Shown: positions 1-9,041 of the stretch, one piece after another | Numbering within the stretch: position 1 is the first letter of the stretch | Layout of the letters: each line of letters begins with the position of its first letter | NCBI GenBank assembly: GCA_964543125.1 | Contig: CAZIWX010000038.1 | Coordinates: forward strand, 1-21,886 | Origin: CAZIWX01 sp964543125 | Lineage (GTDB): Bacteria > Fidelibacterota > UBA8477 | Direction of reading: 5' to 3' | DNA: 21,886 bases | Translations under genes and position numbers: made by a program | Notes under the pieces: generated by a model | The model's database searches: none | Seen by the model: only the letters and a program-made list of their open reading frames with translations | Told to the model about the DNA's origin: nothing

Positions 1-1
1 C

Positions 2-721
2 CACCAGCTCTTCCTCCTGGGCGGAATCGCCATCGCCGTGGGCATTCTAACCTATTCAGCAAAGATCATGGAAACCGTGGGCGCCAAAATCGTGAAGTTG
101 ACGCCCCAGGCCGCACTGGTGGTCGTGCTGGCACATAGTATCGTTTTGTTCTTGTTTGCCAGCCAGGGACTGCACGACTGGATGTTGGCCCATGGCTTAC
201 CTGGGATTCCACTGGTCCCGATTTCCAGCTCCCAGTTAGTTATCGGGGCGGTTGTGGGAATCGGCGTGACTCACGGCGGCCGGAATATCCAATTCAAAAC
301 CCTGGCGAAAATTAGTTTAGGATGGCTGTACACACCAATTGCCGCTGCTCTGATCACTTTTGTGACCCTCTTTTTTATGCAGAATGTTTTTGATCAACCG
401 GTTTATCGGGCGGTGTCCGATGAATTTTCACTCGAAGTACGTGATCAGCTATACAATGCGGGTGCTCAAATTCCATCGCCGTTGGAGCGTTCTCAATATG
501 AAAAAACGGAAGCCTGTCAAGCGGCTCTGAGGCGGGAAACCGATCTTTCGATGGCTGATATTGCAGCTGCCAGGCAGTATGCCAAGCTAGACCGGATCGT
601 AATTCAGGCTTCAGACGCGACTGTCAAACAACTTAAGTCGCAGTTGTCGAGGGATGAACTTGAGGCGGTTCCGGGACTTTGGCCGCCACCCGGATTTAAT
701 GGAACAGGCCCGACGATCTGA
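2..721 (+). CDS. PiT-family inorganic phosphate transporter, C-terminal part
   Basis: The reading frame is open from base 2, so the start lies outside the window and about 239 C-terminal residues are visible. PiT proteins are inner-membrane symporters that take up phosphate with H+ or Na+. The visible part has several hydrophobic spans and the second PiT signature region: the stretch ISSSQLVIGAVVGIG followed by a Gly-rich turn, then a span beginning ISLGWLYTPIAAAL, which matches the repeated C-terminal half of the family. After the last span (about base 395) there is a soluble tail of about 110 residues, charged and probably helical, ending in a Pro/Gly-rich tip. Many PiT proteins stop soon after the last membrane span, so this tail is unusual. 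The gene ends 119 bases before the kinase start. Family assignment is firm; the transported ion is inferred. Confidence 0.88.
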   Translation, partial: HQLFLLGGIAIAVGILTYSAKIMETVGAKIVKLTPQAALVVVLAHSIVLFLFASQGLHDWMLAHGLPGIPLVPISSSQLVIGAVVGIGVTHGGRNIQFKTLAKISLGWLYTPIAAALITFVTLFFMQNVFDQPVYRAVSDEFSLEVRDQLYNAGAQIPSPLERSQYEKTEACQAALRRETDLSMADIAAARQYAKLDRIVIQASDATVKQLKSQLSRDELEAVPGLWPPPGFNGTGPTI

Positions 722-772
722 AAGGGGCTTCGAAAGATGGACAAACCGGCTGATTTCAAGCGGGAAAAAGGT

Positions 773-778
773 TATAAT
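773..778 (+). promoter_or_regulatory. Candidate -10 box (TATAAT) for the histidine kinase
   Basis: A perfect TATAAT lies 63 bases before the proposed ATA start at 841. No good -35 box is found 16-18 bases upstream (the best is a weak CTGATT at 750-755), so the promoter call rests on the -10 hexamer and its place in the gap after the phosphate transporter. Confidence 0.33.
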
Positions 779-829
779 TAGGGTAACAGCACTGATTGAT
801 GTAGGGCAGTTCTAAATCGAGCGGAAAGT

Positions 830-834
830 GGAGG
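830..834 (+). promoter_or_regulatory. Shine-Dalgarno site (GGAGG) that places the kinase start at 841
   Basis: GGAGG at 830-834 is followed by six bases and then ATA at 841. It is the only strong ribosome binding site upstream of the kinase reading frame. A GTG at 828 lies in another frame and meets a stop after 14 codons. The spacing is normal for initiation at 841, which supports a non-standard start codon there. Confidence 0.55.
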
Positions 835-840
835 CGCGAA

Positions 841-3800
841 ATAGCGGCGCAAACTCAAAACAATCCAAGTAATGGTTACAGATCTCAAATAGCTGAGATT
901 TCGCGGGTCTTTTTTGAAGTTACACCCTTTTCAGATGCGATCCATAAAGCCAATACGCTCTTAAAACAAAGCTGTAATTTTGATTCGGCTGAATTATTTA
1001 TTCAATCAGCTTCGGGTCGTCATTTTTTATTACCTGACTGGTGGTTTGAAGAGCAAAAACCCGGTAATTTCCTGAACCGGATTCCGACTAAATTACTTTT
1101 ACCGATACTAACGAATATTGCCCGAGGTACAGTCAATCTGATTACCGGTAAAAAGGAAGTCACGGCGCTCTGCCGGCTGTTAACCGAAGACCCGGTTCAA
1201 GCCAAGACCAAGAGTATCGTCCTGATTCGATATACCCCCAAGCAGCACCCGGATGGATTTTTTCTGTTTCAGTTCCAACGGGTGCTCACCAGGGCCGAGC
1301 AGATCCACTCGGATATTTTACTGCCGGTCTGTTCAATTTATCAGGCTGCAATCCGGCGGCTTTCCACGCTGGAAAGTGCTACATCCTTTGAAGAGCATTC
1401 CGCCATCAGTGCGATTGCCAAGCTTAAAGAAGAACAACTTGTTCACAAGGGCCAGGCTAAATACCTGAGAACTTTACAGCAGGTCAGCACCGGCTTACTC
1501 ACCTCCACTGAACTCTTAACCGTTTATCGAACAGTCTATCGGGCCATTGCCGAAATAATCCATTTGATGGCTTTCTGGGTCACTGTGTGGGACAAGCAGA
1601 ATGATGTTTTCCGCACGGTTTACTTGATGGAAAATGGCGCTGAAGTTGATGTTGCCCAAGCTGAGCCTTTGCATCGCAACCCCCGGAGTACCGGGCATGG
1701 CAAAGCTGCCGTAACCGGCGAACCGGTGTTAATTCGGGATTTTGCCCAATACATGCAAGGTGTTAAATCCTCCATTAATTTGGGCTCTCCAAAGATGGCG
1801 GGGGCGACCTTTTACGTGCCGCTGAAAAAGCAGAGTGAGATTTTCGGTGTAGCCGTGTTTCAACACAAGCAGAAAGATTCCTTTTCACCGCGGGAAACGG
1901 AAATGCTGGTGGGTATCTGTACTCAACTCTCAGCCGCCATGACTAATCTTGATCTGCGGGAAAAACTGGCTTCCAACGAACAGCGGTACCGGTATTTGAT
2001 TTCCCACATGAATGATGGTTTCATGGTAGTCAATAACGACAATATCATTGAGATGACCAATGACCGCATGGCGCACCAAATTGGTTTATCCAAAGCCGAA
2101 GACTTGATGGGCCAGTCCGTTTTTTCCTTTGTTGATAAAACAAATATGGAAATTGTTAAAAAAGCCACGGAACGTCGGCAACAGGGGCTCTCTGAAACTT
2201 ACGAATTTACCATGCGCCATGTTAGTGGCCGTCCCGTTGTAGTCAGTGCCAGTGTGTCGCCTCTCTTTGATGATGATCAGAAGGTGGTTGGGTCCTACGG
2301 CCTTTTCCGTGATATCACGAAGCAGCGAATGGATGAGCAGCAGCGTCAGATATTTTACGAGATATCCCGGGCAGCTAATTTTACTGACTCAATTCAGGAT
2401 CTCTATCAGGAAATTTACCGTATCATCAATCACCTGATGGATGCTAAGAATTTTATACTTGCCCTCCATAATACTGAAAAGCATACGATTAGGTATTCTT
2501 TTTTTCGAGATGAAAAGGATACCCAACCAGAGGGCGAATTTCCGGTGCGGGGTATGATCGGCTATGTCATTAAGAATAACCGCCCAATGTTAGTGAACCG
2601 GCGGGGTGTGTTGGCGATTTATCGGGCCGAGGGGATTGAACAAATAGGTACTCTCCCACAATATTGGATCGGCATCCCCATGAATATCGAGGATAAAGTC
2701 ATCGGCGTGCTGGTGGTTCAGACCTACGATAAACAGGTCGTATTTACTGATCGGCACCGGGATGTCCTGGCGATGATTGCGGGTGAAATTGCCCGGGTGA
2801 TCGAACGGCACCGGGCTCGCCGGACGATTGAAACCTCCCAGGCGCGATATCAGCAGATAATCGATAATGCCTTTGATCCAATCGTAACGGTTGGTGACGA
2901 TAACATTATCACGATTTGGAACCAAGCTGCCGAACGCCTGTTTGGATTTACTGTCAGCGAATTACGAGGTAAGACGCTGAAGGTAATTTTTAGCAAGAAA
3001 AGCCTGGAAGGGTTGATGGCTATTCAGGAAAAGATTCGGACTGGGGCGGACGAGAAATTGGGTGAGGTGTTAGAATTGGTAGCCCGGGACAAAAAGGGCA
3101 ACACCCTTGAAATTGCGCTGTCAGTTTCCCTGCTAGTCACCGATCAAAATAGTCAGACAACCTTCGTCATGCGCGATATTACGGCTGCTAAAAAGGCTGA
3201 ACGGGAGTTAATGGAAGCACATTCCATGAAGGAAATGATGCTGGATATCATCAGTCACGATCTGAAAAATCCGGCGGCTACGATTAGCGGGATGGCGGAA
3301 TTATTGATCCATGATATGCCCCGGGAAGAACCGCTACAGGTGATTCGCCTGGCCAGCGACAATCTGCTGGAAGTCATTGGTAGTGCCAGCTCGTTGGCGC
3401 AGCTCATGACCGAAGGCCAAATTGATACTGAACTCTTGGATATAGCTGAACTTATTCAAAGCGTGGTTGCCAGCTTCGCAATTCCGTTACGCGCAGCCGG
3501 TATGAAACTCGATCTGAGACTAAAGCGTCCGTTAATGGTGATTGGAAATCCGATCCTCTCGGAAGTATTTAACAATTATATCAGTAATGCGATCAAATAT
3601 GCCGCACGAGGTGGAAAAATCGTCGTGGAAGCTATTCGGAGGGGGAAACGATTGGTAACCATTGATGTCCGGGATTTTGGCAAGACAATCCCTGAAGCTG
3701 AGCGCGAACGGGTGTTTTATCGCCATATTCAGTTGGCAAAAGGGAAAAAACACGGACGTGGACTGGGCTTGGCGATTGTCAAGCGTATTGCTGAAGCCCA

Positions 3801-3900
3801 CCAAGCAGAGGTTGGTGTCAAACCTAACCACCCCAATGGAAATATTTTTTACATCACCTTGCCATTGGCACAGGGCGGCAAATTGGCCCAAACAGAATAA
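841..3900 (+). CDS. Soluble multi-sensor (GAF/PAS) hybrid-less histidine kinase, probable ATA start
   Basis: About 1019 residues if begun at ATA 841. Order of domains: a divergent GAF-like region (about 15-200), GAF (about 209-372), PAS (379-497), GAF (505-662), PAS (672-792), HisKA (799-857) with H-box SHDLKNP and phospho-accepting His806, then HATPase_c (902-1012) with N-box (NYISNAIKYA), G1 (DFGKTIP) and G2 (GRGLGLAIV). No transmembrane span, signal peptide or receiver domain is seen, so it is a cytosolic kinase that must pass phosphate to a separate partner. The frame is open from 805. The first ATG/GTG/TTG is GTG 1282, but the 147 codons before it are clearly coding and complete the N-terminal GAF-like fold. 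No usual start codon occurs in them; ATA 841 has GGAGG six bases upstream. ATT 898, ATC 940 and CTG 1072 are weaker alternatives. The signal sensed is unknown, and no cognate regulator is adjacent. Confidence 0.85.
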   Translation: MAAQTQNNPSNGYRSQIAEISRVFFEVTPFSDAIHKANTLLKQSCNFDSAELFIQSASGRHFLLPDWWFEEQKPGNFLNRIPTKLLLPILTNIARGTVNLITGKKEVTALCRLLTEDPVQAKTKSIVLIRYTPKQHPDGFFLFQFQRVLTRAEQIHSDILLPVCSIYQAAIRRLSTLESATSFEEHSAISAIAKLKEEQLVHKGQAKYLRTLQQVSTGLLTSTELLTVYRTVYRAIAEIIHLMAFWVTVWDKQNDVFRTVYLMENGAEVDVAQAEPLHRNPRSTGHGKAAVTGEPVLIRDFAQYMQGVKSSINLGSPKMAGATFYVPLKKQSEIFGVAVFQHKQKDSFSPRETEMLVGICTQLSAAMTNLDLREKLASNEQRYRYLISHMNDGFMVVNNDNIIEMTNDRMAHQIGLSKAEDLMGQSVFSFVDKTNMEIVKKATERRQQGLSETYEFTMRHVSGRPVVVSASVSPLFDDDQKVVGSYGLFRDITKQRMDEQQRQIFYEISRAANFTDSIQDLYQEIYRIINHLMDAKNFILALHNTEKHTIRYSFFRDEKDTQPEGEFPVRGMIGYVIKNNRPMLVNRRGVLAIYRAEGIEQIGTLPQYWIGIPMNIEDKVIGVLVVQTYDKQVVFTDRHRDVLAMIAGEIARVIERHRARRTIETSQARYQQIIDNAFDPIVTVGDDNIITIWNQAAERLFGFTVSELRGKTLKVIFSKKSLEGLMAIQEKIRTGADEKLGEVLELVARDKKGNTLEIALSVSLLVTDQNSQTTFVMRDITAAKKAERELMEAHSMKEMMLDIISHDLKNPAATISGMAELLIHDMPREEPLQVIRLASDNLLEVIGSASSLAQLMTEGQIDTELLDIAELIQSVVASFAIPLRAAGMKLDLRLKRPLMVIGNPILSEVFNNYISNAIKYAARGGKIVVEAIRRGKRLVTIDVRDFGKTIPEAERERVFYRHIQLAKGKKHGRGLGLAIVKRIAEAHQAEVGVKPNHPNGNIFYITLPLAQGGKLAQTE

Positions 3901-4223
3901 TTTTTTTAAAACATGAGTCCGCTCCGAGGTCGCAAGAAATACACGGCTTAGCGCGTTAGAAAAATTTCGACCTCACCGGTTTCCTCCCTTATAGAAGAGA
4001 GGTAAAAGGAATTTAAATAAACCAAGGAATTCGACTGCCGGACCGGCTCTGTTCATCCCCTTGGGAGGAAGACGCGGGAGGGCTCGGCAAAAGGGTCGCC
4101 AGCTAATTTTCGGAGCGACCTCAAACATTAATATTCCCGATTACTCCATGAAAAAATTGCTTACGAGGTCCATCCGGAACGTTATCATATCGCCCTGAAT
4201 AATAGAAATGACAACCTGATATT
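3901..4223. other. Non-coding region with four GAGGTC/GACCTC boxes
   Basis: This 323-base gap between the kinase and the metallophosphoesterase holds no convincing gene. The 6-mer GAGGTC occurs at 3926-3931 and 4165-4170, and its complement GACCTC at 3969-3974 and 4117-4122. Two pairs extend further: GAGGTCG (3926-3932) with CGACCTC (3968-3974), and GAGGTCGC (3926-3933) with GCGACCTC (4115-4122). The pairs are 43 and 48 bases apart in opposite order. No clear rho-independent terminator follows the kinase stop, only a run of T at 3901-3907. No strong SD site precedes the ATG at 4224. Confidence 0.5.
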
Positions 4224-5426
4224 ATGAACGAAATCGATTTACACCGTCGTTCCAAACTATCCCGGAGGCTGCTTATGTCACTATTCATTGTGATTGCGCT
4301 GAGCCTTTATGCAGTGCTTAATCTTTACCTGCTATGGCACATCCGCAATATTTTGCTGACATTCCACCTCCCCGGTTTGCCCATCGCCTGGATTATCATT
4401 GCGTGGATGCTGGCTTATCCCGCCGGTCGAATAATCGAAGCCTATTTCAGATCTACTTTTTCATCCGCCCTGATCTATGCCGGAGCTTATTTCCTGGGCT
4501 TTTTGGTGTTGTCCCTAGCGGGATTATTAGCGGGTGATATCGTTCGGCTGGTAAGTTTGATTCTACCGGATAACTGGTTGCATACCCAATCAGCCTACAA
4601 AGTGTTAGAACAATATTGGCGGGTGGGGGTTCTGAGTTTTGCAGTGCTTGGTATGATCATTGGCCATTTTAACGCCCGGACCTTACGCGTGCGCAAGTTG
4701 GACATTGAAATAAATAAACAGGTGCCTACTCGAGCTAAACTCAGGATTGTTATGGCATCTGACATCCATTTGGGAATGATCATCAATACCCGGCGATTAG
4801 CTCAAATCGTGGCGACGATCAACCGTCAGAAGCCGGATGTAGTCCTATTGGTAGGTGATGTGGTGGACGAAGACGTGGACAATTTAATGGAACCCGGCAT
4901 GGCTCCCGAAATCGCAAAAATTAAGGCTCCGTTGGGTGTTTATGCCGTGACGGGTAATCATGAGTTTATCAGTGGCAACCCGCAATTGGTGGAAAAATAT
5001 CTGGGCGAAGCCGGTGTAACAATGTTGGAGGATGATCTGGCGCTGATCGAAGACGCATTTTACATTGTCGGCCGAACCGATCGGTCCGCGCATCTATTCA
5101 CCGGCGTTTCGCGTTTACCGTTGAATCAGTTGCTTGAACCCCTGGATCACAGCAAACCGATTATTCTGATGGATCACCAACCATTTGGTCTGGAAGAGGC
5201 CGAGAATTCGAATGTCGATCTGCAAGTCTCGGGTCATACTCACCATGGGCAGATCTGGCCGTTGAATTATATCACCCAAAAGCTTTACGAACAAAGTTGG
5301 GGGTATTTACGCAAAGGCAATACCCAGTATTATGTCTCCTGCGGCGTAGGCACCTGGGGCCCACCCATCCGGCTGGGAAGTGTGCCCGAGGTGGTTCGGT
5401 TAGATCTCGAGTTTAAGACTAATTGA
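4224..5426 (+). CDS. Membrane-anchored metallophosphoesterase (calcineurin-like, YaeI/YkuE type)
   Basis: 400 residues. The N-terminal 150 residues hold about four hydrophobic spans (roughly 17-38, 50-68, 82-104, 133-150); the catalytic domain (about 170-395) follows, probably on the cytoplasmic side. All metal-binding motifs of the family are present: DIH (Asp180, His182), GDVVD (Asp212), GNHE (Asn245, His246), the DH of ILMDHQP (His318) and GHTH (His338, His340). Such enzymes use a two-metal centre to hydrolyse phosphodiesters or phosphomonoesters; related YkuE/YaeI proteins have been linked to membrane phospholipid or lipid-A-type substrates, but the substrate here cannot be read from sequence. 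The gene stands alone on its strand and converges with the M48 protease, with nine bases between the stop codons and no obvious terminator. The ATG at 4224 is chosen because it precedes the first membrane span; it lacks a good SD site. Confidence 0.9.
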   Translation: MNEIDLHRRSKLSRRLLMSLFIVIALSLYAVLNLYLLWHIRNILLTFHLPGLPIAWIIIAWMLAYPAGRIIEAYFRSTFSSALIYAGAYFLGFLVLSLAGLLAGDIVRLVSLILPDNWLHTQSAYKVLEQYWRVGVLSFAVLGMIIGHFNARTLRVRKLDIEINKQVPTRAKLRIVMASDIHLGMIINTRRLAQIVATINRQKPDVVLLVGDVVDEDVDNLMEPGMAPEIAKIKAPLGVYAVTGNHEFISGNPQLVEKYLGEAGVTMLEDDLALIEDAFYIVGRTDRSAHLFTGVSRLPLNQLLEPLDHSKPIILMDHQPFGLEEAENSNVDLQVSGHTHHGQIWPLNYITQKLYEQSWGYLRKGNTQYYVSCGVGTWGPPIRLGSVPEVVRLDLEFKTN

Positions 5427-5435
5427 CCCAAAATA

Positions 5436-6653
5436 TTACCGGATCAATTTTTTAACCTGCCTAAAACGGCTGGATTGAGTGAATAACCCTTTGGGCCATT
5501 TTCGATCATCCAATTGGCGATTTATTCGATCCAGACGCAGCATATTCTGACTTTTGGTATAGTGCTCATTGTTGGACAAATCCGGACCCTGATTCAGGCG
5601 GTGCAGAAAATTCAGCATGGCATGGGGATCATATCCGGCTCGCGCTGCATAGAGCAATCCGATCCGGTCCGCTTCCTCTTCATAGCCCTTTAAGCGGCCA
5701 CCAAAGATCGTGTCATAACTTTCCAAAGCCATATTGTCCAGTTCATCGGAAACCTCAGCTAGGGAAGGATCTGACGGTGCATCCAGGTTCATAAAGGCCT
5801 GGTCCGCGGTAATCATTTCCTTGCGCTCTTCCATCTCCTTCATCCCGTGTTTGCGCGCCACATGGGTAATTTCGTGGCCCAGGAAACAAGCTAATTCAGC
5901 TTCGGAGGTCATGTGCTCCAGCGCGCCTTTAGTGATGAAAATAATTCCACCGGGGCAAGCGTAAGCGTTCACCGACGGTAAATCGAGAATAAAGAATTTG
6001 AAACCGACATCATAGGCATCGCTGGCGGCAACCACCAGTTGCCCGACCTCATTTACATAGTCCTGAACCGGTTTGTTGCGGTATAAGCCCTGAGATGCGA
6101 TTTTAGCGGCGATGCCCTGGCCCATACCTTCTTCTGAAAAAGTGAACTCCGGCGCCTTTTTTCTCCTGGGCCGTTTTACTTTGCGCTGAATTTTACGGAG
6201 ATTCACGTCGGCGTAGGTCGCTTTACGAAAAGCAAAATAATCGCGAGCATTTAGGTGATAGCTGTAAAGTTGGGTGAGAAAAGCCGGATCTCCTTTCAGG
6301 CGTCTGGCAAATTTTTCGGCAAATCCTTTCACGGCAGCCGAAACACCTGATTGCGCAATCTCCGGAGATGCCGGTTGCTGCGCCAGCCCGGCAAAAATAT
6401 CCTGCTTCGCAGCTTTGCCTTCCAGGATGCGCTGCGACACGAACCCGGTGAGATCATGAAGTTGTACTTTTAGCCAGCCGTCCGCGGTTTTTTCCAAGAT
6501 CTCAACCGTCGTTCCTTGGGGCAGCTCGGCCACCACCGGGAAAAATGCTCCCGGACCTTCCCGCAGTACAGCCCGTTTACGTTTTATCGTGTGGGATTGA
6601 CTTGCAAATACGAATGCAATGAACATTATCAACAAACAAATTCGTTTTAACAT
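5436..6653 (-). CDS. Secreted SH3-domain M48 family metalloprotease
   Basis: 405 residues. An N-terminal signal peptide (hydrophobic 5-17, likely cleavage near 18-21) sends it to the periplasm. A bacterial SH3 domain follows (about 25-78; pattern LREGPG...GTTVEIL...GW.KV...G.V), then a basic linker (150-167) and an M48 zinc protease domain (about 180-400). The zinc site is complete: HEITH at 260-264, and EEEAD at 325-329 giving the third ligand (ExxxD). The family member BepA/LoiP degrades misfolded outer-membrane proteins in Enterobacteria; an envelope quality-control role is inferred here. GAGGAG at 6664-6669 is ten bases upstream of the chosen ATG; a second ATG at 6658-6660 is out of frame. 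The gene lies 108 bases downstream of the CHASE2 cyclase on the same strand, so co-transcription is possible. It converges on the phosphoesterase gene. Confidence 0.9.
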   Translation of the reverse strand: MLKRICLLIMFIAFVFASQSHTIKRKRAVLREGPGAFFPVVAELPQGTTVEILEKTADGWLKVQLHDLTGFVSQRILEGKAAKQDIFAGLAQQPASPEIAQSGVSAAVKGFAEKFARRLKGDPAFLTQLYSYHLNARDYFAFRKATYADVNLRKIQRKVKRPRRKKAPEFTFSEEGMGQGIAAKIASQGLYRNKPVQDYVNEVGQLVVAASDAYDVGFKFFILDLPSVNAYACPGGIIFITKGALEHMTSEAELACFLGHEITHVARKHGMKEMEERKEMITADQAFMNLDAPSDPSLAEVSDELDNMALESYDTIFGGRLKGYEEEADRIGLLYAARAGYDPHAMLNFLHRLNQGPDLSNNEHYTKSQNMLRLDRINRQLDDRKWPKGLFTQSSRFRQVKKLIR

Positions 6654-6761
6654 TGCCCATGTTCTCCTCGTTTTGGTCCCTTGGTAAATGCCGTGCCAGT
6701 GTAACCGTAAGCGTGTTCCTGGCCGGGTTATATAGACGTGTTATCCAGCACGGAAACCGCA

Positions 6762-9041
6762 TTATTTTGAAGTCAGGTCCCAGGCGCCATCCCAATCCTT
6801 ACCCGGCGGATTCGTTTCCCAAAAGGGGATTCGTTCTTTCAGATAAACCTCGCTGGGTGTTGTTGGCCGACCTTCAAAATGCTGCTCCAAAGCTTCCGTC
6901 CGGGTAAATAGCTGCCGGGCCCGGGTCCAATTCTGCTGACGAACGGCCTCCATTGCCCAAGACCAGATTTTTAATAATTGCTTATCTTCAATGGATAGTT
7001 TTTCAGTGTATCCCAGAATTTCAAAGGTGGTAAGAGCTTCTTTTTTGCCAACCACCCGGGTGGTGCCTAATTCACGCAAGGTGAATTCCGATCCCAATAA
7101 TTTAGCAGTATGGTGACTAATTTGAGTATAGACGCCATAGGCTTTCCCGGAAGATTCCAACCGGGCCGCGGTATTGACGGTATCGCCCATCATGGTGTAA
7201 TTCATGCGTAATTTGCTGCCCATATTACCCGTCACTAACTCGCCGGAACTAATGCCAATTCGTACTCGCATCCGATGAACGGCTTTTGGCCACCGATCAC
7301 CCTGAGACCTCCAGTACTCGCGCAATTCCGCCAGACGATCTTGCATTTTAAGCGCCGTACGGACGGCCCGGGCGGCATGATCTTCCAGTTTAACCGGAGC
7401 GCCAAAAATCGCGATGATGGCATCACCCTCGTACTTATCCAATGTACCGCGTTCCGCCAATAAGATGTCCGTCATTTCAGACAGATATTCATTTAACAGG
7501 GTGACCAGATCCTGGGCTGACATGAGCTCCGAAATTGATGAAAACCGCTGGATGTCGGTAAAAAATGGTGTCCCCTGCATTGTCGCTCCCCCTAAATGAG
7601 GTTCCGTATGATTCTTGTACAGCATGTCAATAAGTTCAGGGGCGATGTAGGTTCCGAAAGCTTTCCTTAGAAAAAGTTTATCTTTCTGTTCATTGAAAAA
7701 TATAAAGCTATAGGCAAATAAAAATCCTGTCAGGGGCATGGTAATATTGACTTCAATCCGCTCCGCCCACCACAAATAAATAACCAGACTAAAAATGTAT
7801 ACCAGAACGATGAGCAATCCCGGGTAACTGAATCGGGCTGGGAGCTGTGAAAAAATCCCAAATGCCAGTAAAGTTACCAGAATCGTATTGATCAGATTGA
7901 GATAATCGGGAACTACGCTGACAAAATCACCCTGGCGTAAATTACTCAAAATAGTAGCCCAGATTTCCATGCCGGGAAAATCCCCCAAAGCAGCAAAAGG
8001 TGTCGGCTTCAAATCTTTAAGCCCGGAAGCTTCAGCCCCAACAAGGATTGTTTTGTCTTTGAAGAAATTATCAGGCAGGGATGGTTTCCCACCGTATTCG
8101 TGCGCCGAAGCGCTCTGGATAACCGAGCTGAAGGTAACATATTTAAAAACGCCGCCCGACCCACCGGGACCGTACCAGTTGACCAAATAACGGCCTTTTT
8201 CGTCTATGGGGATAGAACGTACGCCAACCTGGAGGGTCCGGCCGGAGGCTTTTACCACCATACCTGGTTGTTGCGTCAGCCAGCTGCTGAAAGCCAGGAT
8301 CGGGTAACAATTCTTACCTAAGCGATAAGCCAGGGGAACCCGGCGAAATACACCATCCGGATCAGTGAGAATATTTGTAATCCCCAAGGCGCGAATTTGG
8401 TGCCGCAAGGTATCGATGGGCGCCTTAATTCCCCGAAATCTGGGGAAATCAGGTAAGGGTCCCGCCTTGATTTTCATGGCAAAGCGTTCAATATCGCGGG
8501 GAACGACCTGGAACCGGGATTCGCGCAGGTTAGATTTTACTGTTGCGGTATCCAGCGTTAGTTCAGCACCCAGAATAACCTTCCCGTTCTCATTAATGGC
8601 TTGAGCGAAAGCACCATCGGTCTCTTCGGCGTCGGTAGCAGCGTAGTCGCCGTCCGGCTGGTAAAACAGCATATCAAACATGATCGGCCCGGCGCCCATA
8701 GCTTTGAAGTATTTTGTAATGTGTGCGTAAAAAGAGCGTGGCCACGGGTAGGAAACGCCATTAGCTGCAAAATAATCCAAACTGTGATTGTCAATGGCCA
8801 CCAGAACAATCGATGTATCCGCCCGATCGGTAATGGGGAATTGGGTGAAACGCAAGTCCAGCGTTTTGGCTTCAATCGTCTGAATGAATTGAAGCTGATT
8901 GACCCAAAAGGCCAGGAACCCGGCCAATACCGCAAACAACAATCCCATATACCAGGATTTATAGGCGGTGGCCAGCCGGCGGCCGAACAGTTCCCGCCGT
9001 TTGAGCTTTTCGCCTGGTTTCCCATCCCGGATTAATGGCAT
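6762..9041 (-). CDS. CHASE2-domain transmembrane class III adenylate cyclase
   Basis: 759 residues from the ATG at 9041. Layout: short basic N-terminus, TM1 (about 31-48), a large periplasmic CHASE2 sensor (about 60-365), three spans (about 383-398, 408-425, 434-450), then a class III nucleotide cyclase domain (about 488-660) and a short helical tail. Catalytic residues are present: metal-binding Asp496 (FFTDIQ) and Asp540 (YEGDA), Lys536 and Thr616 in the base-specifying positions (the Lys/Thr pair known from cyanobacterial CyaC-type adenylate cyclases), and Asn623 and Arg627 of VNTAARL. ATP to cAMP is therefore predicted, not tested. The frame could extend to a TTG at 9137 (32 more residues), but that start lacks an SD site and the extra residues look unlike the family. 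Just before the chosen ATG is a small hairpin, GGGAA/TTCCC (9044-9056). The M48 protease follows downstream. Confidence 0.88.
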   Translation of the reverse strand: MPLIRDGKPGEKLKRRELFGRRLATAYKSWYMGLLFAVLAGFLAFWVNQLQFIQTIEAKTLDLRFTQFPITDRADTSIVLVAIDNHSLDYFAANGVSYPWPRSFYAHITKYFKAMGAGPIMFDMLFYQPDGDYAATDAEETDGAFAQAINENGKVILGAELTLDTATVKSNLRESRFQVVPRDIERFAMKIKAGPLPDFPRFRGIKAPIDTLRHQIRALGITNILTDPDGVFRRVPLAYRLGKNCYPILAFSSWLTQQPGMVVKASGRTLQVGVRSIPIDEKGRYLVNWYGPGGSGGVFKYVTFSSVIQSASAHEYGGKPSLPDNFFKDKTILVGAEASGLKDLKPTPFAALGDFPGMEIWATILSNLRQGDFVSVVPDYLNLINTILVTLLAFGIFSQLPARFSYPGLLIVLVYIFSLVIYLWWAERIEVNITMPLTGFLFAYSFIFFNEQKDKLFLRKAFGTYIAPELIDMLYKNHTEPHLGGATMQGTPFFTDIQRFSSISELMSAQDLVTLLNEYLSEMTDILLAERGTLDKYEGDAIIAIFGAPVKLEDHAARAVRTALKMQDRLAELREYWRSQGDRWPKAVHRMRVRIGISSGELVTGNMGSKLRMNYTMMGDTVNTAARLESSGKAYGVYTQISHHTAKLLGSEFTLRELGTTRVVGKKEALTTFEILGYTEKLSIEDKQLLKIWSWAMEAVRQQNWTRARQLFTRTEALEQHFEGRPTTPSEVYLKERIPFWETNPPGKDWDGAWDLTSK

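Noticed and set aside
1282..3900. GTG 1282 as the true start of the histidine kinase
   Set aside because: Upstream codons 841-1281 are coding in the same frame without a stop and complete a GAF-like domain; no SD site precedes 1282.
4148..4198. 16-residue ORF MKKLLTRSIRNVIISP upstream of the phosphoesterase
   Set aside because: Too short, no SD site, and no hydrophobic core typical of a secreted peptide; likely chance.
8558..9035. ORFs on both strands inside the cyclase N-terminal region
   Set aside because: They overlap the clear TM-CHASE2 coding frame and show no family pattern.
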